Assembly: GCA_033032175.1 (NCBI GenBank)
Contig: CM065326.1
Span: forward strand, 10,682,001-10,746,000
Source: Saturnia japonica
Lineage: Eukaryota; Arthropoda; Insecta; Lepidoptera; Saturniidae
Reading direction: 5' to 3'
DNA: 64,000 nucleotides
Part shown: positions 11,501 to 23,654 of the stretch, in pieces
How positions within the stretch are numbered: position 1 is the stretch's first letter
Layout of the letters: each line of letters opens with the position of its first letter
Notes under the pieces: model-generated
Database searches by the model: none
Told to the model about the DNA's origin: nothing
What the model saw: the letters and a program-made list of their open reading frames with translations, nothing else
Made by a program: the position numbers and the translations under genes

Positions 11501-14500
11501 TAATCTAAATAAAAAGTACACCACAAAAACTATGCTTTATGGTCCTTTGACGTCATCATTCATTTTATATTTAATTTTGTATGATAGGTGACAAATTTGA
11601 CAACTAACTCAATTGTCTAACGTTCATATTTCCTGAATGGTGACGTCACTTTTCTAATTGGCGATTCAAATCACGTGACTCACGGACAAAAAAAAAATGA
11701 ATTTTCCACGGGAAAATGTAATAAATAAACAATTACTTTTTCCAGATTTGTATTGTTTTAGGTATTTTATCTATATAATAATATTACTCAATCATTTACT
11801 TTGATTTTTAAACATACATCAACCTCGCGGGTTGGTTCGAATCGCGGCACGGTATCCACTTGCGCTGCATCGGTTCGAGGCAAGCGCTCGACCCGAGGCT
11901 GCCTCTAGTGTATAACAACTATAGAGTTATTATATGCATTGTTTTAATGTATCGAACTCGTCGGTATGTACAGTTGACTTTTGTTCAAGGCGACTAAATC
12001 TTTCGGACAAGTCGTTTACTATTTTCCATATAAATATTCGTAGAATAAATCGTATTTTTGACCAATTAACAGTTTTATTGAACACCTTAGGGTTTAAATG
12101 TGACATAGTAATTTTAACAGAATGTTGGCTCAGTAAAGTAATTAATGTTCCAATTTTAGAGGGATATGATTCAAATCTTTCCAATTCTTCGTCCCAAAAT
12201 GACGGAGTTATTATTTATATTAGAAACGGCCTTTTTTGTACTGTTTCCCAGGTAAATATAACTGATGCTAACTGTCTAGTTTTTAAGTTCGAAGGTGATA
12301 TTGCTGTAGCCGCTATATATCGCTCACCGGCCACTGAAAATATAGATAACAAAATCATTTAATAATAAACCAAAACTACTTGAACGTATTAATACTTCAG
12401 GTATCATTAGTGATTTATCTCAAACTGACTTCTCATCCCTGTATGAATCTGAGGATGCTAATAATGCAGCAAATATTCTTGTATCTACCATTTCCCACGT
12501 TATCAAAAATCACACTAATCTCACTTCAATTGCTCGTAGTAAACGTTACAATAAACCTTGGATAACTCCTGGCCTTTTGAGGTGTATTAGAAATCGTGAC
12601 AAGCTGCATCAAAAGACGAAAAACATGCTAATAACCCGGTTATTCAAATTACCTACCGACGTTACCGTAATTTCTGTAATAACCTCTTACTTAAAATAAA
12701 AATTGTTTACAAAAGTAACGAACTTGAGAAGGTTAAAAATAATCCCAAAGCAACCTGGGATACCATAAAGTCTATTGCCCATTTGATATCCACCCGAACA
12801 TCCTCCAATGAACTTCTAAATGTTTCTAATGACCCAATATCCTCTGTCAACTTGGTAAACAAGTTCTTTGTGAACGTTGGAAAGAATCTTGCGAATAAGA
12901 TAAAAGAAAATATCTATGCTAAATCCATGCCTTTAAACAATTCCAGCCATAATATTATGAGTTCCACGAACAGTAATTCGATGGCTCTAATTCCAACTGA
13001 TGAGACTGAAGTTTCTAATATTATTTCAAATATCAAAAGTGCAACAGGGCTAGATAACATTCCCGCTAAAATTTTAAAAACCGCGCGCAACATCCTTGTA
13101 AGACCAATAACATACGTTCTAAATCTATGTTTAGAAACTGCTGTATTTCCAAATATCTTTAAGAAAGCCCTCGTCCATCCTATCTATAAGACTGATGCTA
13201 AGGACGTTGTCAGTGATTATCGGCTAATATCGGTACTGTCTACTTTGTCTAAAATAATAGAAACAATTCTTAACAATAGGCTGTTAAACTACCTTCACAA
13301 GGAAAATTTTCTTGCAAATAACCAGTTCGGTTTCAGAAAAGGTAAGTATACTGAAGATGCAGTCACTGAATTCGTCAATGGTGTTGTCCACCATCTTGAT
13401 AATAATATCAGACCCTTGTGTATTTTTCTAGATTTATCCAAGGCTTTTGACACAGTTTCTGTGCCAGTTCTTATGAACATATTGCGCGTTATTGGAATTA
13501 GAGGGCTTGCCTATGACATTTTTCTAGATTACTTGTCTATTAGAGAGCAATGTGTTAAGATCGATAATTTCATTAGTTCCAATGAGTCTCTAATCTACGG
13601 TGTACCTCAAGGTAGTGTGCTAGGCCCTACACTATTTTTAATATATATTAATGATTTCTGTAAAGTAAGCCTGTATAACTGTCAAATTTTAACTTACGCG
13701 AATGATACAGCAATTTTTATATATGGACCTAGTTGGGATCAAACTAAACAGTATGCTGAAAATGCTTTATATACAATTCAGACTTGGCTTTCCACGAATT
13801 ATCTTACTCTAAATCTCGACAAAACTAAGTTAATAACTTTTTCTTTAAACAACGTTTCCCAACCATCTATTCATAATTTTTTTGTTAAAGCACATCATTG
13901 CGACAGGACAGAAAACTGCAAATTTACAGAAATTACCCGCACCAATGAAATTAAGTATTTAGGCATATTCATTGAACAAACGCTTTAATGGAATAAATAT
14001 CTGGAAACTGTAACAAATCGCATAAGGAAATTAATCTTCTTATTTAAAAAGTTACGTAACTCTGCCAATTTTAATACTCTTAAAACAGTTTACTACGCGT
14101 TAGTCCAATCTATTATTACATTTATTACTTACTGAATCCCGGTTTGGGGTTGGTACCTTCGCATCGAAGCTTTTACGATTAGAAAGAGCTCAAAGAGCAG
14201 TCCTAAAAACCATGACAAAGAAACCGTTCAGGTATCCCACAACTCAACTGTATGGAGAGTGTGCAGTTCTCACTGTCAGGCAACTATATGTACTTCAGAC
14301 TATATTACGCAAACATAGCACACTTCCATTTGATCCGTGTAAAAGTTAACCCCCGTAAAAAAACCGGGTATGTCCTTCAATGTCTCATAGGACCGAGCTG
14401 GCTAAGCGACACTATATTGTTCTCAGTAATATGTTATATAATAAAGTAAATAAGTATCTCCTTATTTATCCGCTGACGCTATACAGGGTATTAGTAGACC

Positions 14501-17500
14501 GCTCCCGAAAATGAAGACAGACAATAGTATTAATGACACCTTTGATGATGGGATGGAAAAAAATTTGATCCTGATTAAAAAAAAATCATATTATTTAAAC
14601 TTATTATTAGCATTATTTACGCTTCATCATGTTAGTACAACTTAATGAAACGAGAATTTTACAAAAAAATACAATACTTTACTAAAAAAAAAACCAGCAA
14701 AGAACACCAAATTAAATACAGCTGATTGCTCGGGTCAAATAACGCGAAAAAAAAAAATTTATATATAATATTTATTATATAATATATAATAAATAAATGC
14801 AAAAATATAACAAAGAACTGGTTACAAAATCTTACCTATCAGGAAACTGAAGATTTATTTAAAATTGCAATTTAGCCTGGTACAATAAATATATTTTACT
14901 AATATACGCTATAGCTGAAGGCATACACAATTATAAGTATCTAAACTCATATTCAAATTCTAAATTCCCAACACACATATGTGTCACATGTACACGCAGG
15001 TTTGCACCCAATCATAATTGTATTAATTTTATTTGTAGTAATATTATTTCTTGTAAGGAACCAAAGGCCAAAATACAGGTTATCCTAGTTTGGTAGTTGG
15101 GGACACTCACTTTGTATATTTCTTCTCTGCTAAATAAACTTTTTTGATTTGATTTGATTTGAAGTAATAAAACAAGTATACAGTTATTATTATTATTCTG
15201 CTACCCGTGAGAAGCGGGGTTCTAATGACTATATAAACATTAAGGATTTCGTCATTTCTGGATGCGAAGGACCATTGTGAGCCTTTGGTAGCCAAGCAGC
15301 AATGTCAAGCAGTAGACTCATCATTACTTCAACCGAAAGGCATCTGTTGAACATAGGCTTGCACAAAGATCACAACAATGACCGGCCCCCTCATTACATA
15401 CTACGCAATTGCAAAGCGATAGCAGAAATCGCTAAACATTTGCATCGTAATGGAAAAATCTGATTATGTTTGGTACATTAAAGGTGTAATGTAATACGAA
15501 TTTGCGATTTCGAAGCAGATATTTGCTCGCATCCGGTGTCTTGATTTAAGATGACGTTAGATTAACTTTTCAGGAGACAGTGGCTGGATTGTTTCTTGTA
15601 TACGGGCTACTTAACATCCAGCCGTTTTCAAACTTCGCATCTATAAAGTTCATACCGGACGATGTGGATGCCCTGAACCGAATAGAAATGGAAGCTCGGA
15701 GGACTCGACGTCAAGATGTTCTATACATATTGGGAGCGATACTCATAAGAGGACCCTGTCAATTCCATGTGGCAGAGCGGGAAAGAGGCATGGAGTTTTC
15801 TATACGGAAGTATCTAGAAGGTAATGTTAATACTTATTAACAACTAGCAGTGCCCACGACTACGCTCGCGTGGACTACAGAACGCCGTCGATCGTGCGCA
15901 CACGCGTGAATCGTGCTAATCTGCTCCCGGGCATTTTAAAGATAAAAATGCTTATTGTTAACATAATATGCTCTCTCTAACTTTTTTGTAGGTCTATTTA
16001 AGGGCTACAATTATGTGATACATTAATTTGATATATCTCTTATGGTTTACTCAGCGCAAACCATTAAAGCAACCGTATTGATTCACTCACTACTATATTC
16101 GTATTAGTTTATTTTATTTAGGCGGAACCTCAATTCTTTTTCTAAAATGGTAGTAGTCTAAGTTAGTCCTTATAACATCAGCTACCTGTTAGTGAGAGTA
16201 CCGTCAATATAGGTCCTATCGTTTCGGAAATTGGCCGGAACAAACAGACAGACAAATGAAAATTTAAAAAATAGTTTTTTTGTTATAAGTACTGTATATA
16301 CTTTCATATTAATTTAGTACAAAGCTGTTATTTTGATAATACAGACAGACTGGCAGACTGGTCTTGAGGTGTGAAATATCGTCGAGTTTTCAATCAATCA
16401 TATATAATTACAACACATTCATATATTACAAGTTAATTTTGATTTATTATAGTATATCTGTATATTTTTTCTCAAAAGTGTTATTATGTGGCAATAATAT
16501 GATATCTTCCTTAATTCTTCATCAAAGTTAATGTACTCGAACATTATTTTAAAGCTTATATTCCCCGCTATTCAAAAAGATACTTCGCGTAAATTTACTA
16601 TTTTCTATTGGTAACACTATCGGCAGACTGCGAAGGGATAAGGGGTGTAAGGGGTGAAATGGGTATATTTACCCAAATTAAAATTCAAATATGTACATTT
16701 TATAATAAAGCAAAAAGTTTTTTTGTTTGTTTGTTTAAACACGCTAATCTCTGGAACTACTAGTCGGATTCAAAAAATTCTCTTTGTATATGACATCCAG
16801 ACTCGAGGAATAGTATAAGTTACATAAGATTAGGCTACAACTCTCAGATACCCTTAAATATTGATTTTTGTTACGTAAGTCGAGGCCCTCCCGAACTGCT
16901 TCAACCGCGTGCGCTAGCGTAATCGTTACTGATACGGAAATACGATGAACTAAAATAACATTTGTCCTTAGATTTTCTAAACAAAGTCAGCGATAGCATA
17001 TGCCTATCTCTTATACATAAGTCACAATAAGGTATTTTGTGACAAAGATTTGTTGAAAATAAAAGCGTGATTTATAAGCATTATTTTTAGACATGGCATA
17101 TTAATCCTTACGAACAAAAGTTACTTCATCTTAAAGACAATTTTGTGAAGTTAAATTTTGCTCTTTAGAGTATGCTATTTGGACACATAGTTTAGGAGAT
17201 AATGAAAAATTTAAATAATTTGTACCTGCGGGTAGAACAATTATAATAGACTACATGGGTGCGTTGGCGGCGCGGTATTTGTCGGATAAAATTAACACGG
17301 GTGAAACCGTGGGGCACAGCTAGTAATGTGAATAAAACGGAATTTTAAATTGTTTGTAAATAAGTAGCAAAACGTATTTTGTCCATTAGGTGTGACGACG
17401 ATGGACAGTCAAGGTGTCAGACCTAAAGGAGTGTTCTTCAGGCAAAACGAAGAATTGGATATTATCAAAGAGTTGGGACGGCTGAATAAACTTTACGAGG

Positions 17501-20500
17501 AGTCTAAAGCAGCGCTCGACGGTAAATATTATTGAAATAAAATTATTTTATTCAGTTAAAAAATTAAGTAGATTTTTTAAAATACAACTAACATGGTAAA
17601 TAAACGTACGGCCTGCCTCATGGCAACCGAGCGATTGCCGACCTAAGATCCCCCCTCCTCCCCTCCAACCCGCCCTTGCCTTATGAGCTCAAGAAACCCT
17701 ATTCATGGCACAACGCGATACGGCTTATGTCACCGCGCAACCGGTCATCATATAAAATATCCCGCGTTTATTCTGTCTTCAATATTGCAGATGGCGCTTG
17801 GGAGATGCACAGCTACAAGTGTAACATTAGATAAATAATAATTAATAACTTAATAAAAAAATGGGATTATGGTCTTGCCTTGGTCTATAAATTATACAGA
17901 ATTAATATTATGGAACCAATTTATTGCTTCACACTTTAATTGAATAGCCGCACTTTATTTATATATTAATACGTGAAGCAAAAGCTTTCTACCCCCTTTT
18001 TAAGCGTATTACGTGCACGGAAGACTGAGATTTGGCATGGTTAAAGTTTATATGGAGAAGGAGTGCAGAACACTATACTATATCTATAATATCTGTTACT
18101 AATAAATTAATACTGCAAATTCTAAAACGATCAGTGCCATTGATCTTAGACCCTCCAAAATATTGATTTTGTCACTTACCGAAAAGTGACAGCAAGTGAT
18201 GTAGATAATACTCATTGTTTAGGTTCATTAATACTGCAAATGTCAAACAGAAAATAGTCTATGATGAAAAAGTAGGGCGATCGCTAGTATAATTAAACAC
18301 GCGGTTGGCAGCGCAATAGCACAACACAACAATAGAAGTAGAATGCCCTGCACCACTCAACTCCCGGAATTTTATAGGAGCACCGCCTCCACGCCGCCGC
18401 GAGCGATCGTATGACGTCACATGCCAAAGAGTCAATTGAGAATCTTCTAATGTGTGATGTTAAACACAACATTATTGATTGAAATGATTTTTCAGAACAT
18501 GAAATTGCTCTCACCTCTCTCTCTCTATCCCAGGGCCGCTTCTGATCAGACTCAGTTTCGTCACTTCGACTTTTTTACTGTGCCTATTCGTAAGCACAGC
18601 TCAAACACGTCGATCACCGAGAGACGGTCGCCGATGTCATGAAGGCCTGTAAGCCTCCGTCATCTGTGACCATCTTCAAGATCCTCGTCACGTAATATAG
18701 AGGTGTGATGTGGTTTGAAGATTCAGTATTACAAGAAAGTAATTAAATTTTCAGATTCGGACAAAAGTCTCAAATATGTAGATGAAAATTTCGCAAGCGA
18801 ATTAGATTCTTCGTTGAAGATAATCATTGGTAGCTCAGTTGCTGATGATAATGAAGATGGACAGGATGAGAACAGTAAGCCATTATTCGAAATACAATTG
18901 TATTTTTTTTTATCCATAAGGAAACCTGCTATGTTTAAGTTCTTCAAAATACATTAATTAAAAAACTTAGTATATAATTAAAAAAAAAAAATGTTTCAAT
19001 CTTTGCATACTTACTTGGCCCTTATTTAAAAAAAATCATGATACCTTCGTTCAGTATAATGTTATCGAAGTTTTAAGAAACTACGATTTTTATAAGAATT
19101 AAGAGTTCTTCCGTCGTCCACGAGAGCGAAGCCGCAAGCACAGCCAGATTAATGTATAAAATTCTTTACATATAGATTTGTATGTAAGTTTGATCGGTTT
19201 TAATCTAAAACCTGTTTCACGTATTTCAGATTAAACATTTTTAAAATATTCTGTATGATTCGATATGTGTTTATAATCTATATATATATTCAACTAGCTG
19301 ACCCGCACAACTTCGTCTGCGTCACATAATGGAAGCTCTCAAAGGGAATAAATATTCCCCGTTATTGCAAAATTTTCCATTGATGCTCCGCTCCTATTGG
19401 TCATAGCGTGATGCTATATAGCCTATAGCCTTCCTCGATAAATGGGCTGTCCAACATTAAAATATTTTTTCCATTCGAACCAGTAGTCCCTGAGATTAGC
19501 GCGTTCAACAAATCAAACAAACTCTTCTGCTTTATAATACTGGTATAGATTTAATAAAAAATTGCCCAGCGGAGCGGGCATGTATCAGGCTAATAGCACG
19601 GCACATTGACACAGCTGTTTCTGGTAGTAAACGCAGTACAATCCAAAAAGAACAGTGACCGCCGAGAGATTGACAATTCATCGGCGTTGGCCTGCATAAA
19701 TATCTCTTCACGTTACGCTTGAAGGAACCGATGTCGTAAGAAGGAGGGACCACATTGGCCGGGAGAGACAGATGTTCCAACGACAGATAATTTGAGAACT
19801 TTTTAGTTCGTGCGGAGATGGAAGTTATAGTAAAACTGTGATTCCGAAGCCCGGCGCGTGTGGATCTGTTGTGAAAAGGAGTAGAGGGAATTAGATTGAT
19901 AAAACTTTTATGGTTTGTGTAGTAAGAGAGGAGAGAGATAAATCCGGAAATATATCGGTCTGGAGGGAGATATACTGGATTAGGCGAATGTCCACCTGTG
20001 CATGTAGAGCCTCAAATTATGATAATGAGAATTTGTGTAGTAATTAATATTTTTGTGTATAGATGAACGCGCTTCAACATCACAAGATGACCCGCAGTCA
20101 ATCAAGCAGAGGGCCATGAGGTCCTCTGTACAGCCAATGAAACACCTTCTCGGAGTACAAGACCGGTATGTTTTGATACTTTTACTATGTTGTAAGATAC
20201 ATCGTTTTTGGAATTTTAGGACATTTTCACAAATGTCCTAAAAAATGTAACTTATACAATATAAATCGTTTATGAACTTTTGTCTCATAAAATTATTGTT
20301 ATCAAAAACGCATTTATGATGTTTCATATTTTGGTATAAATATACCAAAATAATTTATTTAAAAACATAATTGTAATTATTGTGTACTGTTAATATTGTT
20401 CTAAAAAAAGAAAACATTCACAGAAAAACAAACCCTCCGAAAGCTTCCACGGGACCAACACGGAAATCACCTAGAAAAAAACGAGCCAAGTTGTCAAAGA

Positions 20501-21072
20501 GAAAACAAAAACGTTACGGCCCATGCCGCAAGAGAGGGAGAAAAAAGAACGTAGAAAAAGAGATCGATAGTGAAGAAGAAGAAGATGATATTGAATGCGT
20601 TTCGCTTGCCGACACCGAAAGTGATGATGACTACGATAGTGATGATGACTACGATAGTGATGGAAATAATGATGATGAAGATGATATTGAAGAAAGACCA
20701 GCTATAGAAGTCGATAGTAACTTTAAAATACATTCTTTGCCGATGCTAGATAATAGTAATAATGGCAGTCACTATGAAATAGAGTTTATAGACCATCAAA
20801 TTACAGATGATATTATGATAACTGAAGGTAACAAAAAGAATACTGAATCAAATGTATCAAAGGACAAAGCATACAAACAAACAGATAAGAATATAGGCAA
20901 AACTAGTGACATCGAAGAAGCCACATCAAGTGATAATCATACATTTAAAAAACCCATGTTAAATTCGGTGATCTTGAAACGTTTGGAAAGACGCGATATG
21001 AAGAAGCCACGCGTGCAGACGAAGTTTCAACGGATGGGGATGTTGACTGTAGCTAATTTTAAAGAGAAGTAA
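8552..21072 (+). CDS. SNAPC1: snRNA-activating protein complex subunit 1-like (SNAPC1/SNAP43), seven exons, first exon not found
   Basis: Core subunit of SNAPc, which binds the proximal sequence element of snRNA promoters for RNA polymerases II and III. Exons with consistent phase: 8552-8708, 9530-9623, 15574-15820, 17390-17521, 18755-18874, 20063-20165, 20424-21072 (TAA). Joined they give about 499 codons without a stop. The N-terminal half shows the SNAP43 core in order: DDCDELIRRC, FCDVWKEMQFAAIF, the ELSEEVLQIAKRYM helix, then GLFLVYGLLNIQP and FHVAERERGMEFSIRKYL. The C-terminal half is a basic/acidic tail with an SDDDYDS repeat, unlike the conserved core. No in-frame ATG lies between the exon-1 acceptor (8549-8551, or an alternative at 8589-8590, same phase) and the core, so an upstream start exon must exist. 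Introns 2-3 carry many transposons. All junctions are GT-AG. Confidence 0.88.
8760..8945 (-). repeat. 3' fragment of a LINE, short diverged copy
   Basis: Carries gtaagcacagtgcaatcc, gagagat, tgttacgcttgaagg and catagagaactg blocks shared with 19556-20000 and 22012-22290. Lies in SNAPC1 intron 1 (8709-9529), which is otherwise AT-rich. Confidence 0.5.
9415..9458 (+). repeat. End of a dispersed repeat finishing in a GC-rich block and CTAGT
   Basis: aaaccgcgggcaaagcg followed by cCTAGTa. Same type of end as 17297-17326, 25012-25042 and 49346-49368. A GC-rich palindrome followed by CTAG before T is what a Helitron-type 3' end looks like, but no Helitron 5' end or Rep/helicase is visible. Confidence 0.35.
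10040..10290. repeat. CpG-rich repeat-like stretch
   Basis: GC- and CpG-rich (gagagcgcggaacgagcgac) within an AT-rich intron. Resembles a known type of lepidopteran interspersed sequence, but I see no second copy here and no boundaries, so the call rests on composition. Confidence 0.3.
10818..11230. mobile_element. PIF/Harbinger transposon remnant (two convergent coding stubs)
   Basis: On the plus strand from 10825 a 22-codon frame starts MVEARKIAAALVVIRHYKRK, which resembles the N-terminus of insect Harbinger nucleases, then stops. On the minus strand from about 11218 down to 10985 decayed frames resemble a MADF DNA-binding domain (DKEKYIELIKLNEGHRYL, then a stop where a Trp is expected, DPTAPH, FRIMAEKIGVAK, ALFRRE). 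A nuclease plus a Myb/MADF partner reading toward each other is the usual two-gene layout of this superfamily; here the middle is deleted. Terminal repeats were not found. Confidence 0.45.
11934..12362 (+). pseudogene. LINE apurinic endonuclease domain fragment
   Basis: 142 codons. APE-type motifs are visible: HINIRRI near residue 33, DIVILTECWL near 60, NDGVIIYIR near 91 and AAIYRSP near 126. It would nick target DNA for target-primed reverse transcription. The N-terminus is poorly defined, and the domain ends early at a stop; the C-terminal catalytic SDH region is not recognisable downstream. Confidence 0.7.
12783..13988 (+). pseudogene. LINE reverse transcriptase, active-site Asp replaced
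   Basis: 401-codon open frame with the fingers/palm order of non-LTR reverse transcriptases: HPIYK and SDYRLISVLS, NQFGFRKG, LCIFLDLSKAFDTV (motif A, Asp present), YGVPQGSVLGPTLFLIYIND (motif B), then LTYANDTAIF where the catalytic YADD should be; codon 13701-13703 is AAT (Asn). The enzyme would be inactive even if translated. The start is chosen only because the frame opens there; upstream frames (12380-12565) carry more of the linker in another phase. Confidence 0.9.
15300..15400 (-). repeat. Possible RTE-type LINE 3' tail fragment
   Basis: ggcatctgttgaacataggc and accggccccctc resemble, in reverse orientation, the 3' end of insect RTE elements. Very short; low support. Confidence 0.3.
15821..17389 (+). 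other. SNAPC1 intron 3, repeat remnants
   Basis: GT (gaag|gtaatg) to AG (ccattag). Starts with a reversed copy of the CTAGT-ended repeat (15843-15900, actagcagtgcccacgacta) and ends with a forward copy (17251-17332). Between them are degraded interspersed repeats, such as the 'ctggaactactagtcgg' block near 16750. Confidence 0.7.
17251..17332 (+). repeat. CTAGT-ended dispersed repeat, copy 1
   Basis: About 90% identical over some 80 bp to 24971-25047: ctacatgggtgcgtt, taaaattaacacgg, then tggggcacagCTAGTaa. The shared right end marks an element terminus. Compatible with a Helitron-type end but not proven. Confidence 0.5.
17522..18754 (+). other. SNAPC1 intron 4
   Basis: Contains a relative (17590-17830) of the lepidopteran repeat at 1586, with 'aaacgtacggcctgcctcatgg', and a GC-richer unassigned stretch at 18290-18715 that looks unlike its surroundings and may be an old LTR or other insertion. 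No exon recognised. Confidence 0.6.
19291..19550 (-). repeat. Dispersed insect repeat, reversed, starting at actagctgacccg
   Basis: Blocks caactagctgacccg, agcctatagccttcctcga, accagtagtccctgagatta and gcgttcaacaaatcaaac form a well-known insect interspersed repeat. One end has the CTAGT-type terminus. No coding capacity. Confidence 0.55.
19556..20000 (-). mobile_element. LINE 3' end (C-terminus of ORF2), reversed
   Basis: On the minus strand the frame reads NVVPPSYDIGSFKRNVKRYL followed by a Gln-Ser-Leu-Gly-Gly segment, the usual C-terminus of insect Jockey/CR1-like LINE proteins. Upstream the frame is broken (HTRRASESQ, LRTN). Related fragments lie at 8760-8945 and 22012-22290. Confidence 0.6.
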
Positions 21073-21084
21073 AAAAAATTGTAG

Positions 21085-21240
21085 ATATGTTGGCTCAGTG
21101 GCTCAGCTCGACGCGAGTTCAAACTGCAATGAGCCCTAGTTATTGGCGAAGGAAAAAAACGTCATGATACAGGTGCGTTACAGCAGCTGCACACTTTAGA
21201 GCCAGTCAATTAACATTCGGTGAGATTGTATCAAAATGCT
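21085..21240 (+). mobile_element. tRNA-like SINE family A copy
   Basis: ttggctcagtggctcag, cgcgagttcaaactgc and ttggcgaagg in the same order as the other family A copies. It begins only a dozen bases after the SNAPC1 stop codon, so it may contribute the 3' UTR. Confidence 0.55.
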
Positions 21241-21513
21241 GTATATACAAACTGAAATAAAACAACACAATTTTTAACAAATAAGAAAACCGACTTCATT
21301 GGTTTTGAAGAGTTTCCTCGTGTATCTCCGAAGTAATAAACCTGAAAAACTTTTCGTTTTTTACATTTTTTGATTGTCAAAATTAGGCGACAAGGATTTT
21401 TTATAAATTCGAACTAGAATAAAGACAATAGAGATCAGTAATACAATTACGGGCTTCAGTGATTACCTACACTAAAGCACATTTACTACATAAAAAAGTT
21501 AGTTTTCGATATT

Positions 21514-21727
21514 TACTGCCACGGCGACACCCGTTGCAGACTGCAATCTTCAATACCTACTGCCATGGCAAACGCCTGTTGCAGACTGCAATCTTCAACA
21601 TCTACTGCCAAGGCAACGCCTGTTGCAGACTGCAATCTTCAACATCTACTGCCAAGGCAACGCCTGTTGCAGACTGCAATCTTCAACATCTACTGCCAAG
21701 GTAACGCCTGTTGAAGACTGCAATCTA
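21514..21727 (+). repeat. Minisatellite, 44-bp unit, about 4.9 copies
   Basis: Units start at 21514, 21558 (45 bp, one extra A), 21603, 21647 and 21691. Units 3 and 4 are identical; 1 and 5 are the most diverged, as expected for internal homogenisation. The unit contains acgcctgttgcagactgc. Confidence 0.95.
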
Positions 21728-22011
21728 GAGAGGTTGCAAGAGGCTGTGAGATACAGCTAAATCAAGCTAAATTCAAAACAAACAACAACAAAATTAAGTA
21801 TGTATTTCTTGTATTGTCCAAAGAACTGATTTAGGGAAAAAATCAATAAAATATTTTTATTAATAAACGAGTTCTCACATTTTTTCTTTCAAATGCCTCT
21901 GGTGTAAAATTTACTTTTTCAAGTTAGCGTAGTGTAAATTGCTGGTGTCGATTTTTTACTCTTTCTTATTACGATTGTTTATAGTGTTTCGTATTTTCAA
22001 CAATTGTAGCA

Positions 22012-22290
22012 CAGCAAATTGACAGCACTGTACCTAATGGTAAGCACAGTGCAATCCAACAACAAAGAGAGCCCACCGAGAGATTCCAATTCCACAGCTT
22101 CACAGTAGGGCAAAGTATAACGTAGAGAACTTTTTTGTTCGTGACGAGAACCGTGAAGCTGGAGTTCTGAAACTCAGCGCCTGTGGTTCTGTCATGAAAG
22201 GGAGAGGAGTGTGTTAAATTGAACACTCTTCAGAACATTCGTCATGATACAGACGGTAGGACACGCTTAGCGAGGCAATGTCCCTGGGCA
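22012..22290 (-). repeat. LINE 3' fragment, diverged copy
   Basis: Shares ggtaagcacagtgcaatcc, caccgagagatt, acagcttcacagt and cgtagagaact with 8760-8945 and, less closely, 19556-20000. On the minus strand HDRTTGAEFQNSSFTV corresponds to the same C-terminal LINE region. Confidence 0.5.
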
Positions 22291-23654
22291 GTTAAAGCGG
22301 TTCGATGAACTTAGTAAAGTGTGCATCATTTACAATGCGTATAGCTCGTCTCTGCAACATGTTAGAGGCACCGAGGACAGTTCATACAGGGTCGAACTTG
22401 TGCATTGTAAAGCATAAATGTTCGGGCGTGAAAAACTCGCACCCTGTTCAAGATTCCGAGTTTCCGAAATGTGGCGGAGATGACACTCCCGATTTAAACC
22501 CTAAGATTAAGGTCGCTACAAATATCTATACCAGGATATGGATGATGCTTGATTGAGGATTTTGAACAGGGGAAGGGGAGAGCACGGGGTTTCTCTTAAA
22601 AAAAAACGCGCATACCAGAGTTCTCTCAGCATTAAACTAAACCAAGTTACTTCCTCTCCGTGTAGATATGCGATGCATGAATTGATTAAGTTCAAATTCA
22701 AGTTCCTCCTTTGTCTTCTTGGTTTCTCCCCGATCACAAGCGGCCTTATTATAATATGACCCATATGAACTGTGCTGTCATCTGCATTGCAATGCCAAAG
22801 AAACGAAGTGGGTGAAAGTACAGAGCCTGCAAGCCGGTGCGAGTTGCTATTTTAATAAACAAATGGGTTGAAGAAAGAAAAAGACAAAAAATACGACATT
22901 ATTCATTTATTAATCTTTACAATAATAATAATCTCGTATAGGACACTTACATTTGAACTTTTTTTGTTTAGGCCTTCAGTACTATGGGGAAAATAATACC
23001 GTAATCAATATACTCTAGATCGTTCTAAAATATTCATCAATACCATAATATTTCTTTCAATACGTTTTAAATTGAAAATAAATAAAAATACAGTAGGCAA
23101 GTGACGCAATAAATAACTTAAAAATATATAATATACAAAATACAATCTTCGATTTATACAATGTTATTCCACGGAAATCAAATTTTATGTTCAATCTTCA
23201 TGAAGGAGAATAATAACATTTCATAGATTTAATTCATTCATTGATTTATGAACATTTTATTATTTTTATGAAGAAAAAGCTATGAACGGATGAAACACAG
23301 GAGAGTGGGTAACAGTGGATTATTTAATATTGCTCCGATACCTCCCTATTCTGCATTAGGCGACGCGTCGATACGCTATCAAAGCGGGAGGCCTTGTCAA
23401 ACAGACGGCGAAGAGAACGCGTGGCGACTGCTAGGCGTTTTTGGTTTGCAATATATGGCCCTTCAATCTAGTCACATAGAAATGCGAAACAATTCATCAC
23501 ACGTTCGGTTCGCTCTCTGTTTGACATTAGCTTTAGTCTCACTGGCAAATCAAAAGTATTTTTATCGATGTTTTGTAATTTTTTTTGATCTTGAAATTAG
23601 TAAAAAATCTGAGTATTCAGGTATTTTTGGAGTTTGGTACTTCTTAAGAGGGTT

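Larger units (their letters stand above)
11930..15163 (+). mobile_element. Decayed non-LTR retrotransposon (Jockey/CR1-like LINE)
   Basis: Endonuclease-like piece at 11934-12362 (HINIR, DIVILTECWL, NDGVIIYIR, AIYRSP), a gap region with broken frames, then the reverse transcriptase at 12783-13988, followed by C-terminal frames with stops through about 14490. The 3' end is probably the (gattt)n repeat at 15141-15162, just after aataaa, typical of these elements. Coding is broken by frameshifts near 12362 and 12600 and by stops after 13988. AT-rich filler at 14500-14980 may be 3' UTR or later insertion. It lies inside SNAPC1 intron 2, same strand as the gene. Confidence 0.85.
9624..15573 (+). 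other. SNAPC1 intron 2, transposon-filled
   Basis: 5.95 kb between GT (gag|gtttgc) and AG (ttttcag). Contains a CpG-rich repeat-like stretch (10040-10290), a PIF/Harbinger remnant (10818-11230) and a long decayed LINE (about 11930-15163). The rest is AT-rich. Confidence 0.75.
18875..20062 (+). other. SNAPC1 intron 5
   Basis: GT (aaca|gtaagc) to AG (gtatag). Occupied by a reversed interspersed repeat (19291-19550) and a reversed LINE 3' end (19556-20000). Confidence 0.75.

Noticed and set aside
11820..11900. Possible tRNA (ggttcgaatcg near 11835)
   Set aside because: Only a B-box-like word; no cloverleaf can be formed around it.
18290..18715. Solo LTR or gene fragment in SNAPC1 intron 4
   Set aside because: GC-richer and unlike its surroundings, but no repeat partner, terminal dinucleotides with duplication, or protein match could be supported.
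20494..20733. Ile-rich open frame on the minus strand
   Set aside because: Antisense shadow of the acidic GAT-rich SNAPC1 last exon.
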